64,000 nt of DNA from Thermoplasmata archaeon (GTDB taxonomy: Archaea > Thermoplasmatota > Thermoplasmata > UBA10834). The translations under genes and the position numbers were made by a program. The stretch's first letter is position 1; each line of letters begins with the position of its first letter. The stretch covers positions 124,001 through 188,000 of the forward strand of contig JAEHCM010000005.1 in the NCBI GenBank assembly GCA_020696365.1, given 5' to 3'. Shown one piece after another: positions 8,676 to 17,693 of this stretch. The notes below the pieces were generated by a model that was not told the DNA's origin, did not search any database, and saw only the letters and a program-made list of their open reading frames with translations.

Positions 8676-8720
8676 TCGGACGATTGTCCGACAATCAATC
8701 GGATTGTGTCTATTTATAAA
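8676..8720 (-). promoter_or_regulatory. Recombinase promoter region with inverted repeat
   Basis: TATA-like TTTATAAATA reads on the minus strand at 8711-8720, predicting a start near 8688. At that point is a perfect 7-bp inverted repeat with one central base, GATTGTC-C-GACAATC (8682-8696), overlapped by a second one, TCGGAC-GATT-GTCCGA (8676-8691). The arrangement looks like an operator. A GGGA-rich sequence just before ATG 8651 may act as ribosome-binding site. Confidence 0.4.
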
Positions 8721-8858
8721 TGTCGCATTTTCTGCCGAATCCGACGTCAGCCCGACCTCGCCTCTCCGACTCCCATCAAAATCGGCAACAAATGACCGAT
8801 TTGTCGCCGTTTTCCCTTTGGAACACCATCCCAGAGGACTACCCAGCATCTGAATCAC

Positions 8859-9280
8859 ACATCATGCGTGATATAAAATAGCACGGTGACGTGAAAATGC
8901 CTAAAACCCTCAGGGAGATCTACGCCAAAACCCTATTTTGTGGGAATATTCTCTTGATTGCCTCTATGCGCGCAATCCTACCCATGTGAATATACTGCAT
9001 TGCGCAATAATCCATCCTGTATACGCGTCGACCTCGTTATGGATAGGTGACACCTATATTCTCGTCCGACAACGGCGGACGCAGTGGCATGCTATGACAT
9101 ACCACGTGATCGTTTCTAACATGCCCGGTTTCACATCCCTCCGAGTGCGCGCTCGAAAGGTAGATCACCAACGGAAGTATCGTCTGAACGAGAATGAGTT
9201 CCCTGTGGCAAATAGCCTATTTACCTGTCAGCCAGACATATATTTTATGATATCTAATATTGTACGCGAATAATAATGTT
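8859..9280. other. AT-richer stretch without intact gene
   Basis: No intact gene is convincing here. A strong TATA-like ATATAAAATA (8871-8880) on the plus strand is followed at 8897 by a 30-codon frame (8897-8989) starting MPKTLREIYAKTL with a hydrophobic end; this could be the leaderless start of a truncated gene. The longer frame at 8938-9273 has no recognisable domain and unusual codon use. Base composition is clearly poorer in GC than the flanking housekeeping genes, in line with foreign or decaying DNA. Confidence 0.35.
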
Positions 9281-9587
9281 GTGGAGCATCTGAAGCTATC
9301 CCTGAACACAGCGGCAAGCGTCGAGAGTAGCCGAAAGCGGTTCACTATGCACCTAGAATATTCATGGTGAGACCGCGACGGACACAAATTCTTTACCTAC
9401 CACGTAGACATTGCGGTTTCTTCCTTGAAGAAAGGACAAGAATGGAAGGCTCGCCAAGGAGAAAATCGTAGAATTCTATGAAGCTCAGAAGTCAAGAGAT
9501 GCATATGTCCAGACTATCACAGACGGCGGCGATGAGAAGGAGAGAACTAGGACGAAAGAAGGCACAGTTGTGGTTATGATTGATTGA
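9281..9587 (+). pseudogene. Decayed gene of unknown family
   Basis: A coding-like reading starts at GTG 9281 and is broken twice. It runs in one frame (VEHLKLSLNTAASVESSRK, then FTMHLEYSW) to an in-frame TGA at 9368-9370, goes on in the same frame (DRDGHKFFTYHVDIAVSSL, then KKGQEWK) and shifts frame around 9430-9460 into a highly charged tail (LAKEKIVEFYEAQKSRDAY) that ends at TGA 9585-9587. The composition of the joined product (about 100 residues) is protein-like throughout, which random frames rarely are. No family was recognised. A sequencing error at both spots is a weaker alternative. Confidence 0.45.
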
Positions 9588-9720
9588 ATCGAGAGTGGAC
9601 GCAGGTCGAATGCAAAAGAGGAGCAGGGTTCATAATAGAGCGAAACCAGATAGTCCTCACGCGGAGAGCGCGATGAATTGAGGTGATTGCTCCGCAGTAC
9701 GGACAGACAGATTGAAGCAT

Positions 9721-10082
9721 ATGGTCGATAGCGATCCTACGACACAGAATATCCCCATAACACTTGAATCGGACGCTCAAATTGTTGCTATCATCTCAAC
9801 TATTTTGATGCTCGTTGCCATCGGGACAGTCGTCTACCGTTACCTGGGACGATCGGGCTGAATCGACTCGTTCCATTTTACGGTGTGCACGATCACAAAG
9901 GTTGGATACGGGGACCGGGGCTCCTCGACAGGCACCTATCGGCTGTTCATAGCGATCCATGCACTCCCGGATGTCTGCTTGCACTTGCATCGCTGGGCAT
10001 CGTCGGGATGAGATACCCGACCAACAGACATTGGAGATTGCTCCGCTTGGGAATAATCACCGGTCGAGCAGAGATCGCCTGA
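9721..10082 (+). pseudogene. Decayed potassium-channel pore gene
   Basis: From ATG 9721 the frame gives a soluble N-terminus, a membrane helix (IVAIISTILMLVAIGTVVY), a TGA at 9859-9861, and in the same frame the pore loop IDSFHFTVCTITKVGYGD (9862-9915). TITKVGYGD matches the K+ selectivity filter TxTTVGYGD, and the TGA sits where channels usually have Trp before the pore helix. The frame then reads TGTYRLFIAIHA and is lost; a one-base shift near 9960 restores the second helix (GCLLALASLGIVG) and ends at 10080-10082. This is the TM1-pore-TM2 plan of a two-helix channel with a nonsense and a frameshift mutation. Confidence 0.7.
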
Positions 10083-10140
10083 GAATAGATGGAGTCCTTG
10101 GAGAGAGACGAATACCACGAAGAGAAGAAAAGATAGAAGA

Positions 10141-10156
10141 GGGGGCATTCGCCCCC
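10141..10156 (-). terminator. Hairpin downstream of thermosome gene
   Basis: GGGGGC-ATTC-GCCCCC, a perfect 6-bp stem with tetraloop, lies 16 bases after the thermosome stop. On the minus strand it is followed by the pyrimidine-rich sequence TCTTCTATCTTTTCTTCTC, which is also the kind of U-rich tract used by FttA-dependent termination. Confidence 0.55.
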
Positions 10157-10172
10157 TAAGAAAGAACTGTGT

Positions 10173-11837
10173 TTACATCATGCCTGGGGGCATTCCACCC
10201 ATGCCGCCCATTCCTCCGCCCATTCCTCCGCCAGGTGGGCCTTGCATCTCGGACGGGCTCATCTTCCTCGACGCGATGACGTCGTCGATTCTGAGCACCA
10301 TCGAGGCGACCTCGGTGGCGGACTCAATGGCCTGCCTCTTCACGCGGAGCGGTTCGAGGACCTTAGTCTTCACCATGTCGGAGACGCGGTTCTCCATCAC
10401 ATCGACGCCATGGGCCTTGCCGGCCTTCTTCGTGTGAGAGTTCTTCAGCTCGATGAGCACATTGATCGCATCCATCCCTGCGTTCTCGGCGAGCGTCCAT
10501 GGGATTATCTCGAGGGCTTCTGCGAACGCCTCGATCGCCAGCTGCTCCCTGCCGCCTACGCTCTGTCCGTAGTCGCGTAGCTTCAGGGCCAACTCGATTT
10601 CAGTAGCTCCTCCGCCGGGAACGATCACTTCGTCCTCGATCGCGACCGAAACGACCTTCAGGGCGTCGTGCAGGGCGCGCTCCGCCTCGTCGACGACATG
10701 CTCCGTACCGCCCCTTACAAGGACGGAAACGGCCTTCGGGCTCCTGCATCCAGTGACGAAAGTCATGTCGGAATCGCCGATCTTGACTTCCTCCACCTCG
10801 GCAGCCTTGCCGAGTTCCTTCTGGCTGAGGTCGTCGAGATTGGTGACAATCTTGCCGCCGGTAGCCTTCGCAAGCTTCTCCATGTCCGATCTCTTCACCC
10901 GGCGAACGGCGTACAACCCCTTCTTCGCGAGGTAGTGCTGCGCGAGGTCGTCAATCCCCTTCTCGCACATTATGACAGTAGCGCCGGACTTCGTGACCTT
11001 GTCGACCATTGCACGGAGGGTGTTCTCCTCCTCGTCGAGGAACTTCTGCATCTGCATTGGATCCCTTATCTGAATCTTCGCTTCGACCTCGGTCTTCTTG
11101 ATCTCGATGGCAGAATCGACCAACGCGATCTTCGCGTTCTTCACCGACTTCGGCATCCTCGAATGAACGCGCTCCTTGTCCAGGATTATTCCCTTGATGA
11201 GCTTCGAGTCCGAGACGGATCCGCCGTGTTTCTTCTCGACCTGAACGTTGTCGATGTCTGCCACGTATTTCTCGCCGGACTTCTCAGCGATCGACGAGAC
11301 AGCCTCCACCGCGATCGACGCGAGGGTATCCTTCTCGCTACCGACGCTCTTGCCGGTCATCGCGGTCATCGCGACGAGCTTCAGCGTCTTCTTGTCCGTC
11401 GGGGACACCTTGACGCCCATCCCCTTGAGCACCTTGATGGCCTCATGGGATGCAAGTCTATACCCGTTCGAGATCACCGTCGGATGGACGTTCTGCTCGA
11501 TGAGGGATTCGGACTTCTTGAGCAGCTCCCCGGCGAAGACGACTGCAGATGTCGTACCGTCTCCGCACTCGTTGTCCTGAGTCTTGGAGATCTCTACGAC
11601 CATCTTGGCAGCCGGATGCTCGATGTCCAACTCTTTCAGGATGGTGGCGCCATCATTCGTTATCACGATATCACCCATGCTGTCCACAAGCATCTTGTCC
11701 ATGCCCTTCGGACCCAGGGTGCTTCTGACGGCATCCGCCACTGCCCTCGCAGCCATTATGTTGTTCGAATGGGCTGTCCGGCCCTTGGTGGATTCCGTTC
11801 CTTCTCTCAGTACTATTACAGGCTGATTTCCCAACAT
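10173..11837 (-). CDS. Thermosome subunit (group II chaperonin)
   Basis: ATP-dependent folding chaperonin of the CCT/TRiC family that forms double rings in the cytosol. Equatorial-domain motifs are [18 protein letters not shown] and GDGTTSAVV; the apical domain is central and the C-terminus is a Gly-Met-rich tail ([13 protein letters not shown]). ATG at 11837 begins the standard [10 protein letters not shown] sequence; the frame stays open 24 bases upstream but a TATA-like TTTATATA sits at about 11872-11884, which suits a short leader. Length about 554 residues is typical. Only one subunit gene is seen here; others may be elsewhere. Confidence 0.96.
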   Translation of the reverse strand: MLGNQPVIVLREGTESTKGRTAHSNNIMAARAVADAVRSTLGPKGMDKMLVDSMGDIVITNDGATILKELDIEHPAAKMVVEISKTQDNECGDGTTSAVVFAGELLKKSESLIEQNVHPTVISNGYRLASHEAIKVLKGMGVKVSPTDKKTLKLVAMTAMTGKSVGSEKDTLASIAVEAVSSIAEKSGEKYVADIDNVQVEKKHGGSVSDSKLIKGIILDKERVHSRMPKSVKNAKIALVDSAIEIKKTEVEAKIQIRDPMQMQKFLDEEENTLRAMVDKVTKSGATVIMCEKGIDDLAQHYLAKKGLYAVRRVKRSDMEKLAKATGGKIVTNLDDLSQKELGKAAEVEEVKIGDSDMTFVTGCRSPKAVSVLVRGGTEHVVDEAERALHDALKVVSVAIEDEVIVPGGGATEIELALKLRDYGQSVGGREQLAIEAFAEALEIIPWTLAENAGMDAINVLIELKNSHTKKAGKAHGVDVMENRVSDMVKTKVLEPLRVKRQAIESATEVASMVLRIDDVIASRKMSPSEMQGPPGGGMGGGMGGMGGMPPGMM

Positions 11838-11893
11838 TCTAAACAAGCTCCAGGTCTTCAAGTATGACAGAACTTCTATATAAAATATATGTA

Positions 11894-12685
11894 TTAGAAC
11901 GCGTCAATCAGGTCGATGCCGCGACTGCGGCACTCCGCTCTGAGGACCGACACAGCGTCCGGGCCGAGCCTTCTCGTTCCGTCAATGGGCTCCATGAGCC
12001 CAGAGTTGGAGACCGAGACCTCCAATCGTTTCTTAGCGATGGGCTTCGGGTTCCATCCATCCCACATGATCCGCCTGACGCCAGAGAGGTCAGCCAGCTC
12101 CACGAGCCTGCGAAGCGACGGTTCGGCATCGGATATCGTGGGGATGATCGGTGCGGTCATCAAATACACGCTGATCCCGGAGTCAGCCAGTTTCCTCAGC
12201 GTCTCGAACCGCGACTCCGGCGACGGAGCTCCGGGCTCGATGACAGCGGCCGCTCTCTCGTCGACGGTACCAACGCTCAGCCCCACCTCCACGTCTGGCC
12301 ATTCCGACAGGATGTCCATGTCCCTCAGGACGAGGTTCGATTTGGTCAATATGCTGGTTCGCGCCCCGGACCGCTTGAGGATTGACAGACACCCTCTCGT
12401 GAGCTCGTGCCTCGCCTCCAACGGCTGATAAGGGTCCGTTACCGTCCCGACCCCGTAGACGCCCTCGCACCTACGGGAGAGCTCACGCCGGAGCCTCTGG
12501 ACAATGTTCACCTTGACCTCGACGACAGAGCCCCACGGCAACCCCGTCTCGAACCGAGTGACGTCCTGGGCGTAGCAATAGGCACATGCATGGCTGCAGC
12601 CTCTGTAGGGGTTGACCGCCCAGTCCAGCCCGGGAAGACCGGATGACGACGCGGCCTTCGAGCATTGCACCAGCCTCACATCCAT
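11894..12685 (-). CDS. Radical SAM protein of the spore photoproduct lyase (SPL) superfamily
   Basis: Radical SAM protein of 263 residues with the cluster motif C30, C34, C37 (CSHACAYCYA) after the YRGC segment, typical of the COG1533 group of SPL-like proteins whose substrates are mostly unknown. Other conserved blocks are GTVTDPYQPLE and TKSNLVLRD. It begins 4 bases after the nreA stop, so it is probably co-transcribed with that DNA-repair gene. A role in DNA repair is inferred from that neighbour and the superfamily name only. SPL proper has a C-terminal Cys donor; none is evident here. Confidence 0.85.
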   Translation of the reverse strand: MDVRLVQCSKAASSSGLPGLDWAVNPYRGCSHACAYCYAQDVTRFETGLPWGSVVEVKVNIVQRLRRELSRRCEGVYGVGTVTDPYQPLEARHELTRGCLSILKRSGARTSILTKSNLVLRDMDILSEWPDVEVGLSVGTVDERAAAVIEPGAPSPESRFETLRKLADSGISVYLMTAPIIPTISDAEPSLRRLVELADLSGVRRIMWDGWNPKPIAKKRLEVSVSNSGLMEPIDGTRRLGPDAVSVLRAECRSRGIDLIDAF

Positions 12686-12689
12686 GTGG

Positions 12690-14003
12690 TCAACCCCGGA
12701 AATCCTCGATACGCCTCTGATAGAGAGCGTCCTTCAACACAGCGCTGCTCTTAATCCATCTGGACATCGGGATATCCATCATCGCGGAGATGTGAGTAAG
12801 GGCGCCCTTCAAAGTGGGGGACTTGTGTGGCGGGGTCTTGAGAGCCGCGCGGACGTTCTCCCGCACATTCCAAACTCCCACGGGAAGAATGTAGCCTGGA
12901 TGCGCCTCCCGCATGATACACACCCCGGCCTGTCGCCTCTCACGAGCGAGCAACTCGTTCACTGCCAGCCTTGCCGCGTAGTAACATCCTCCGATGCTTG
13001 CGTAGGTGTTCCTACCATCGAAGAACTCGTGGTCGGACATGATAGCGATCCTGTCGTTGTGCGGGTTCCACACGGTCTTCGGGTACCATGCTTCGATGAG
13101 CTCGTAACGCCAAGAGGTAGGCATCATGAGTACGGCCCATCTGTTGTCCAGGCCCTGTGTCTCGTACACCCTGAACTCGTCGATGAAGGGATGAGTCTTT
13201 GTGGAGTCCAGGAGATGCAGACCGAGCTGAGTGTCGACTGCGGTTATACTCCATCGTGTGGGGACAAACCTGCGTCGCCGTTCCAAGCCGAAGGCGCCGA
13301 CGCTGAACGCCCTCTGGATCTGGGATACCAGCGCACCGTCCGAGTACAGGTCGACGACTGCGTCCTTGGCGAGGAGGTCGCCGTCGAAGAACGCTTTCTC
13401 GAGTCTCCTGTCGAATCTGCAGTTGGATATATTGAACCTTTCAAGAGGAGCCGACGGACCGAACGGCTGGACATCGTCGTCGACCGTCAGCCTGCCGACC
13501 GGCTTCTTCCTGAACTCAGCATCGACTTCTGGAGGTTTGCTGGCCAGGGCCAGCTCTCTCGTCCTCGTCACGAGCCTGCTCGAGCTGTCAACGTCCTGGA
13601 CGTCCACCCAGTGCATCCCCCTCACGAGATTTGACCGGAAGTCGATGATGTCGTCAATGGAGAGACCGACCCATCGTTCAGGAGTATCCAGCAGGGAAGT
13701 GTCTCCCTGGTACGGCGGAATCATCGGACCTACGGCCACTTTGGGATAGCCCATGCGACCCACGAAGACGCTCGGAGGGGAATTTCCTTCGATGTCCAGG
13801 CTGTAGATTCGGTCCCGTGCCCTCGTCGCCGAGTAATACCGAGCTAAGACACTGCATCTGCTCTTCCCACAGAGCATCTTGGAGCCTTTGCAGTAGACAC
13901 ATCGGGACGATTTCACCCGGACATCGTTGCTCGACAGGACATCCTCGAACAGAACAGGGTTGTCCACCATAGCCGAGGACCGGCCGAAGCTGGATAAGTC
14001 CAT
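12690..14003 (-). CDS. nreA: Archaeal DNA repair protein NreA
   Basis: NreA-family protein (novel repair, archaea), which in haloarchaea works with PCNA and the XPF/Hef pathway. The N-terminus carries a zinc-binding set C35, C38, C45, C50 (CVYCKGSKMLCGKSRC). Further family blocks are GRMGYPKVAVGP, MHWVDVQ and GGCYYAARLAVNELL. The C-terminus QRRIEDF fits the PCNA-interaction (PIP) pattern Q-x-x-I-x-x-F. ATG at 14003 is chosen because a TATA-like CTTATCTAT lies about 25-30 bases upstream; an ATG at 14063 is in frame but precedes that box. Forms an operon with the radical SAM gene. Confidence 0.9.
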   Translation of the reverse strand: MDLSSFGRSSAMVDNPVLFEDVLSSNDVRVKSSRCVYCKGSKMLCGKSRCSVLARYYSATRARDRIYSLDIEGNSPPSVFVGRMGYPKVAVGPMIPPYQGDTSLLDTPERWVGLSIDDIIDFRSNLVRGMHWVDVQDVDSSSRLVTRTRELALASKPPEVDAEFRKKPVGRLTVDDDVQPFGPSAPLERFNISNCRFDRRLEKAFFDGDLLAKDAVVDLYSDGALVSQIQRAFSVGAFGLERRRRFVPTRWSITAVDTQLGLHLLDSTKTHPFIDEFRVYETQGLDNRWAVLMMPTSWRYELIEAWYPKTVWNPHNDRIAIMSDHEFFDGRNTYASIGGCYYAARLAVNELLARERRQAGVCIMREAHPGYILPVGVWNVRENVRAALKTPPHKSPTLKGALTHISAMMDIPMSRWIKSSAVLKDALYQRRIEDFRG

Positions 14004-14157
14004 CCTGAACGCCCATCGCTGAGGAGATAGATAAGTCGCTCGCACAGTGGGCCGAAAGTGCATCGCTCCCGAGGCACTATGTCAAAGTAAATATACGCCA
14101 GAAGTCCTCACCCGCGATGGGCCATTACCGGGCCGTCCTGGAGGAGGATCGACAAGC

Positions 14158-14799
14158 ATGATGGAAGCAATCATATCGCTTCGTGAGCCCGAGAACTGGA
14201 TAAGCGATATATCTGCGCGATTTCCTACGACGATCAGAGTGATAGACAGGATGCCGTACGCGGAAAAGGGCGTGAAAGACCTTGTGGAGATATCCGCGCC
14301 AGATGATGTGATGGAAGAGATCCTCGAGGCCATCCTCAAGAACCCTCTTGTCATAGAAGTCGACACCACCGTGACCGAGAGGGGCAAGGTGATAAGCGCG
14401 GTGACGACTGCGATGTGTGAGATATGCCGCATCCTGACGGATTCCGGCGTCTTCTTGATATCCGCACAGTCCAAGGATGGCGGCAAGGTCGAATGGACCC
14501 TGATTATCAGCGAGAAAGAGGTGCTCAAGGACATCTTCGACCACCTCAAGGAGAAGAGCGTCGAGGCGGAATTGATCAAACTGACCAAGATCGACGACAG
14601 GGAGTCACTCACCGAACGGCAGGACAAGATAACCCAGGTCGCGTTCGAGCGCGGGTATTTCGACTATCCAAAGAGGATAAGCCTGAGAGAGCTGGCAAGG
14701 ATGTTCGATGTATCTCCGTCGACCCTCTCGGAGATACTGCGGAAGGGTCAACGGAAGATCGTCCTCGACTACTTCAAGAAGCAACGACACCACATCTGA
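14158..14799 (+). CDS. Bat-type HTH regulator (HTH_10)
   Basis: Cytoplasmic DNA-binding protein of about 213 residues. Residues 1-150 form an alpha/beta sensory-type region without a recognisable ligand pocket. The C-terminal part is the HTH_10 domain of bacterio-opsin-activator (Bat) family regulators: FERGYFDYPKRISLRELA, then SPSTLSEILR. The strong Shine-Dalgarno GGAGGAGG, 9 bases before ATG 14158, decides the start; the longer frame from 14047 would run into the opposite nreA promoter. Divergent to nreA, so it could regulate it, but this is only positional. Confidence 0.85.
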   Translation: MMEAIISLREPENWISDISARFPTTIRVIDRMPYAEKGVKDLVEISAPDDVMEEILEAILKNPLVIEVDTTVTERGKVISAVTTAMCEICRILTDSGVFLISAQSKDGGKVEWTLIISEKEVLKDIFDHLKEKSVEAELIKLTKIDDRESLTERQDKITQVAFERGYFDYPKRISLRELARMFDVSPSTLSEILRKGQRKIVLDYFKKQRHHI

Positions 14800-14923
14800 C
14801 GACGATTCAGGATGCACGTAATGCCCGGTGACGAAGGAGAGACACCCGAACCACACAGACGGTAACTTAAACTATGCGCGCGAGGGTCGGGGATGTCGAA
14901 GGGATGACACAGAGGTGCCACAG

Positions 14924-15205
14924 ATGCCGACAGAAGAACAAGTGGTTGAGGCTCTGAAGGAGATAATCGACCCTCACACGAATATGAGTGTATATGACAT
15001 GGGACTAATCTCTGAAATCAACGTCACGGAGGATGAGGTGAGCCTGACATTCAGACCCACTTCTCCGTTCTGCCCGCTGGGCGTACATCTGGCCCTCAAC
15101 ATCAAGCGAAGGCTCATAGGCATCGAGGGCACTGAGAAGGCGAATGTGAAGGTCGTCGGGCACACGCAGGAAGAGATGATCAACCGAGAACTAGAAGATA
15201 TCTGA
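14924..15205 (+). CDS. DUF59/MIP18 (SufT-like) iron-sulfur assembly protein
   Basis: Small protein of 93 residues made of one MIP18/DUF59 domain: EEQVVEALKEIIDPHTNMSV, the MGLISEINV strand pair and the TSPFCPLG segment with the conserved Cys. Family members (SufT, PaaD, MIP18) help mature Fe-S proteins. ATG 14924 is set by GAGGTG seven bases upstream. The window codes several Fe-S enzymes (Taw1, NadA, KorABCD, PP-loop/ferredoxin fusion) that could be clients, but nothing local shows which. Confidence 0.85.
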   Translation: MPTEEQVVEALKEIIDPHTNMSVYDMGLISEINVTEDEVSLTFRPTSPFCPLGVHLALNIKRRLIGIEGTEKANVKVVGHTQEEMINRELEDI

Positions 15206-15219
15206 GCTCCAGTTCCGGG

Positions 15220-16446
15220 TCACGCTCCGAACTTGCTAGACCTGTTGGCCATTCCGAGGACAATCGGCAGTAGGTCGACTCCGCGGATCCTGCCGAGAGC
15301 ACCTGATGCTGCTGATATCTCATCGAACGCTCGAACGTCGTCGATTCTGGAATCCGCCCCGGAAACCGCTACCGGCACGGGGTCCGCGCTATGGTCCTTC
15401 ACAATGACAGGCGTGGAATGGTCTGCAGTCAGCACGACCACGACATCCTCGTGGATGCTCTCCAATATTCTTCCCAGCATCATGTCGATGTTCTCAATAG
15501 CCAGGACCTTCTGCCTGAAGTCGCCGTCATGGCCAGCAATGTCAGGGGCCTTCACGTTGACGAAGACCAGATCGTAGTCCTCGAGCAGGCCTATCGCTGC
15601 GTCCGCCTTGGCTGCATAATCCGTGTCCAGGCCACCGGTGGCCCCCTCGACATCAGGGACATCCATACCGACCATCCGACATATGCCCCTGACCAATGTG
15701 ACGCCGGCGACTGCCGCGCACTTTATGCCGAAGCGCTGAGTAAGTGGCTCAAGTTCTCCCAGGCTTCCGGCGCCCCTGGGAAGGACGATGTTTGCTGGAT
15801 GTAGCCCCTCCTTCTTCCTGCGCTCGTTGACAGGATGCTTCGAGAGAATATCATACGACTTCGCTACGAACTCGTTGAGGATCCGTGCAGTCTTCTCCGC
15901 CTCGGGTGATTCTGCGCGCGCCTTCAGGATAGCACCCTCGCGGTGCGGGTCCACCTCGGTGACTCTGTGGTCCAGACCAGGACCTCTGAGCACGAGGACC
16001 CCCCTGTGCTCGGACGCCTCCTTGAATATCACTTCGATGTCCTCGATCTTCATGCCCGAAAGGACAGTGGCGAGCTCCGCCGTCCCCGACCTGATGCGGC
16101 CGGCTCTCCGGTCGATTATCCTCATGTGGTCGTCGGATGTCGCGAAGTTGCACCTGAAGGCCACGTCGCCGTTCACGAGCGGAATCTCTGCCCCCGCAGC
16201 TTCTATCGGCCCCCGTCCCGTGTAGACTTTGTACGGATCATAGCCGAACAGGGCGAGATGGGCGGTGTCACTTCCGGGAACGACTCCGGGGGCAATCACA
16301 TCCATCGTACCGGAGACACCGTTCCTCGCGACCGCGTCCATTGCAGGCGTTCGGGCGACCTGAAGGGGGGTCTTTCCCTCGAACTGCTTAACTGGACGGT
16401 CGGACACGCCGTCACAGACCACCATCAGGATCTTCTTCGCGCTCAT
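15220..16446 (-). CDS. apgM: Cofactor-independent phosphoglycerate mutase, archaeal type
   Basis: Interconverts 3- and 2-phosphoglycerate in glycolysis/gluconeogenesis. Alkaline-phosphatase fold with metal-binding D12 (VVCDGVSDRP), phosphorylated Ser59 (VPGSDTAHLALFGYDP), the APDIAGHDGD block and TADHSTPV with metal His/Asp. Length 408 residues is normal for ApgM. A TATA-like ATTAATTA about 30 bases upstream predicts a short or absent leader. Its stop faces the DUF59 gene. Confidence 0.95.
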   Translation of the reverse strand: MSAKKILMVVCDGVSDRPVKQFEGKTPLQVARTPAMDAVARNGVSGTMDVIAPGVVPGSDTAHLALFGYDPYKVYTGRGPIEAAGAEIPLVNGDVAFRCNFATSDDHMRIIDRRAGRIRSGTAELATVLSGMKIEDIEVIFKEASEHRGVLVLRGPGLDHRVTEVDPHREGAILKARAESPEAEKTARILNEFVAKSYDILSKHPVNERRKKEGLHPANIVLPRGAGSLGELEPLTQRFGIKCAAVAGVTLVRGICRMVGMDVPDVEGATGGLDTDYAAKADAAIGLLEDYDLVFVNVKAPDIAGHDGDFRQKVLAIENIDMMLGRILESIHEDVVVVLTADHSTPVIVKDHSADPVPVAVSGADSRIDDVRAFDEISAASGALGRIRGVDLLPIVLGMANRSSKFGA

Positions 16447-16483
16447 GGGACATTAGGGAATGACACGGGCCAGTAATTAATCC

Positions 16484-17653
16484 CTACCCTCGGTCCAGTG
16501 TCCGGCGGGTGGAGAGCGCGAGCAACAAGCAGATAACATAGGACAGGCCGCACACTACGACAACCGCGTCGAACCCGGAGCCGATATACACGGGAGCCAG
16601 AAGCACAGGGGAGATGGCAAATCCCATGAACCTCGCGGAGTTAAAGATGGAGGAGGATTCGTCCTTCCTGGACGGATCGACCCTCATGAGCATCGTCAGA
16701 AGTGCGGACCAGACGAAGCTGCTCCCGAATCCGATCAGCGACAGAAGGACGATGTACGGGAGCATGCCCCCGACGAACTGCATCGAGATGGTCGCCGCTG
16801 CCGCGATAACGAATCCCACCGACACACAGCATCTCGTCCCTCTCCGGTCGACCAGCCTGCCAGCTACGGGGGACAGGAAGACACCGGATAGCCCTGAGAA
16901 CATGAGTATGAAGCCGATTTCCCCAGGGCCCATGCCCACCGCATCGGAGCCCAGGTGAACGGAGAGATAAGACATGACACCGACGAACGACGCGAATGTG
17001 ACGAACCCGGTCGCCGACAGCAACAGCACATCTCTGTTCACTGCTGTCGACGCGAGCCGCCCCAGGGACTGCTTAGGGGTCGTCCTCGTGGAAAGGGACT
17101 CAGACCCTCTCCGGAAAACGACCAGGACCGCGACGAGAACCATGGATGCCAGGACGGCTATCGCGATGAAGGCGAGCCTCCAGTTGATTTCTGCGAACAA
17201 CCCCCCCAGCAAGGGCCCCGCGGTCACGCCTGCGAGGCTCGTGCTTCCCAGATATCCCATGGCCAGCCCCTGGCGACCCTTACCTGCGAGATCGGACACG
17301 ATGGGGACGAGTACCGGGGCGACGAACGCGTATCCGACACCTTGGACCACTCTCGCCACCAGAAAGACCATAAACGAGGGCGAAAGGGCTGCGCCGACCG
17401 AGCCGACGATGTAGACAAACAGGCCCAGACTGAGAGTCAGGCGGCGGTCATACGCGGTGGAGATCGCCCCTGAGAATATCTGGATGACGGCGAATGGGAG
17501 CATGAAAGCGGGAATCGCGAGAAGCACTGCGCCGTCAGAAACGTTCCACTCGACGGCAAGGACACTGACCATGGCGAGAAGCGCATTCCCTGCCACCGGT
17601 CCCGTGAACGATGCGGCGTAGGCAACAATCTCCCCCGACCTCAATCTCACCAC
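16484..17653 (-). CDS. MFS family transporter
   Basis: Major facilitator superfamily membrane protein, 389 residues with about 12 hydrophobic helices in two halves. The loop between helices 2 and 3 has SGAISTAYDRRLTLSLG and its repeat in the second half is SPVAGRLVDRRGTRCC, the usual MFS signature D/G-R-x-G-R type. The pattern is nearest to drug/solute efflux proteins (YceI/AraJ-like); the substrate cannot be told. Two consecutive GTG codons (17653, 17650) can serve as start. Confidence 0.85.
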   Translation of the reverse strand: MVRLRSGEIVAYAASFTGPVAGNALLAMVSVLAVEWNVSDGAVLLAIPAFMLPFAVIQIFSGAISTAYDRRLTLSLGLFVYIVGSVGAALSPSFMVFLVARVVQGVGYAFVAPVLVPIVSDLAGKGRQGLAMGYLGSTSLAGVTAGPLLGGLFAEINWRLAFIAIAVLASMVLVAVLVVFRRGSESLSTRTTPKQSLGRLASTAVNRDVLLLSATGFVTFASFVGVMSYLSVHLGSDAVGMGPGEIGFILMFSGLSGVFLSPVAGRLVDRRGTRCCVSVGFVIAAAATISMQFVGGMLPYIVLLSLIGFGSSFVWSALLTMLMRVDPSRKDESSSIFNSARFMGFAISPVLLAPVYIGSGFDAVVVVCGLSYVICLLLALSTRRTLDRG

Positions 17654-17693
17654 TCCGGGTCCCTGGACTCAGCGATGCACGAGCACATGGATG

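Noticed and set aside
8938-9273. Open frame of 111 codons
   Set aside because: No domain, no ribosome-binding site, odd composition; kept only as part of the island description.
9574-9780. Minus-strand frame with a CPYC motif
   Set aside because: One Cys pair only, antisense to the channel relic, no other zinc ligand pattern.
9368-9861. In-frame TGA codons at 9368 and 9859 as recoded Trp or selenocysteine
   Set aside because: Intact genes in this window end with TGA (for example psmB, acdB, ncsA), both sites are in the decayed low-GC island, and each gene also carries a frameshift. Loss of function explains them better.
10668-11867. Plus-strand frame of 399 codons inside the thermosome gene
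   Set aside because: Antisense shadow; composition follows the thermosome codons.
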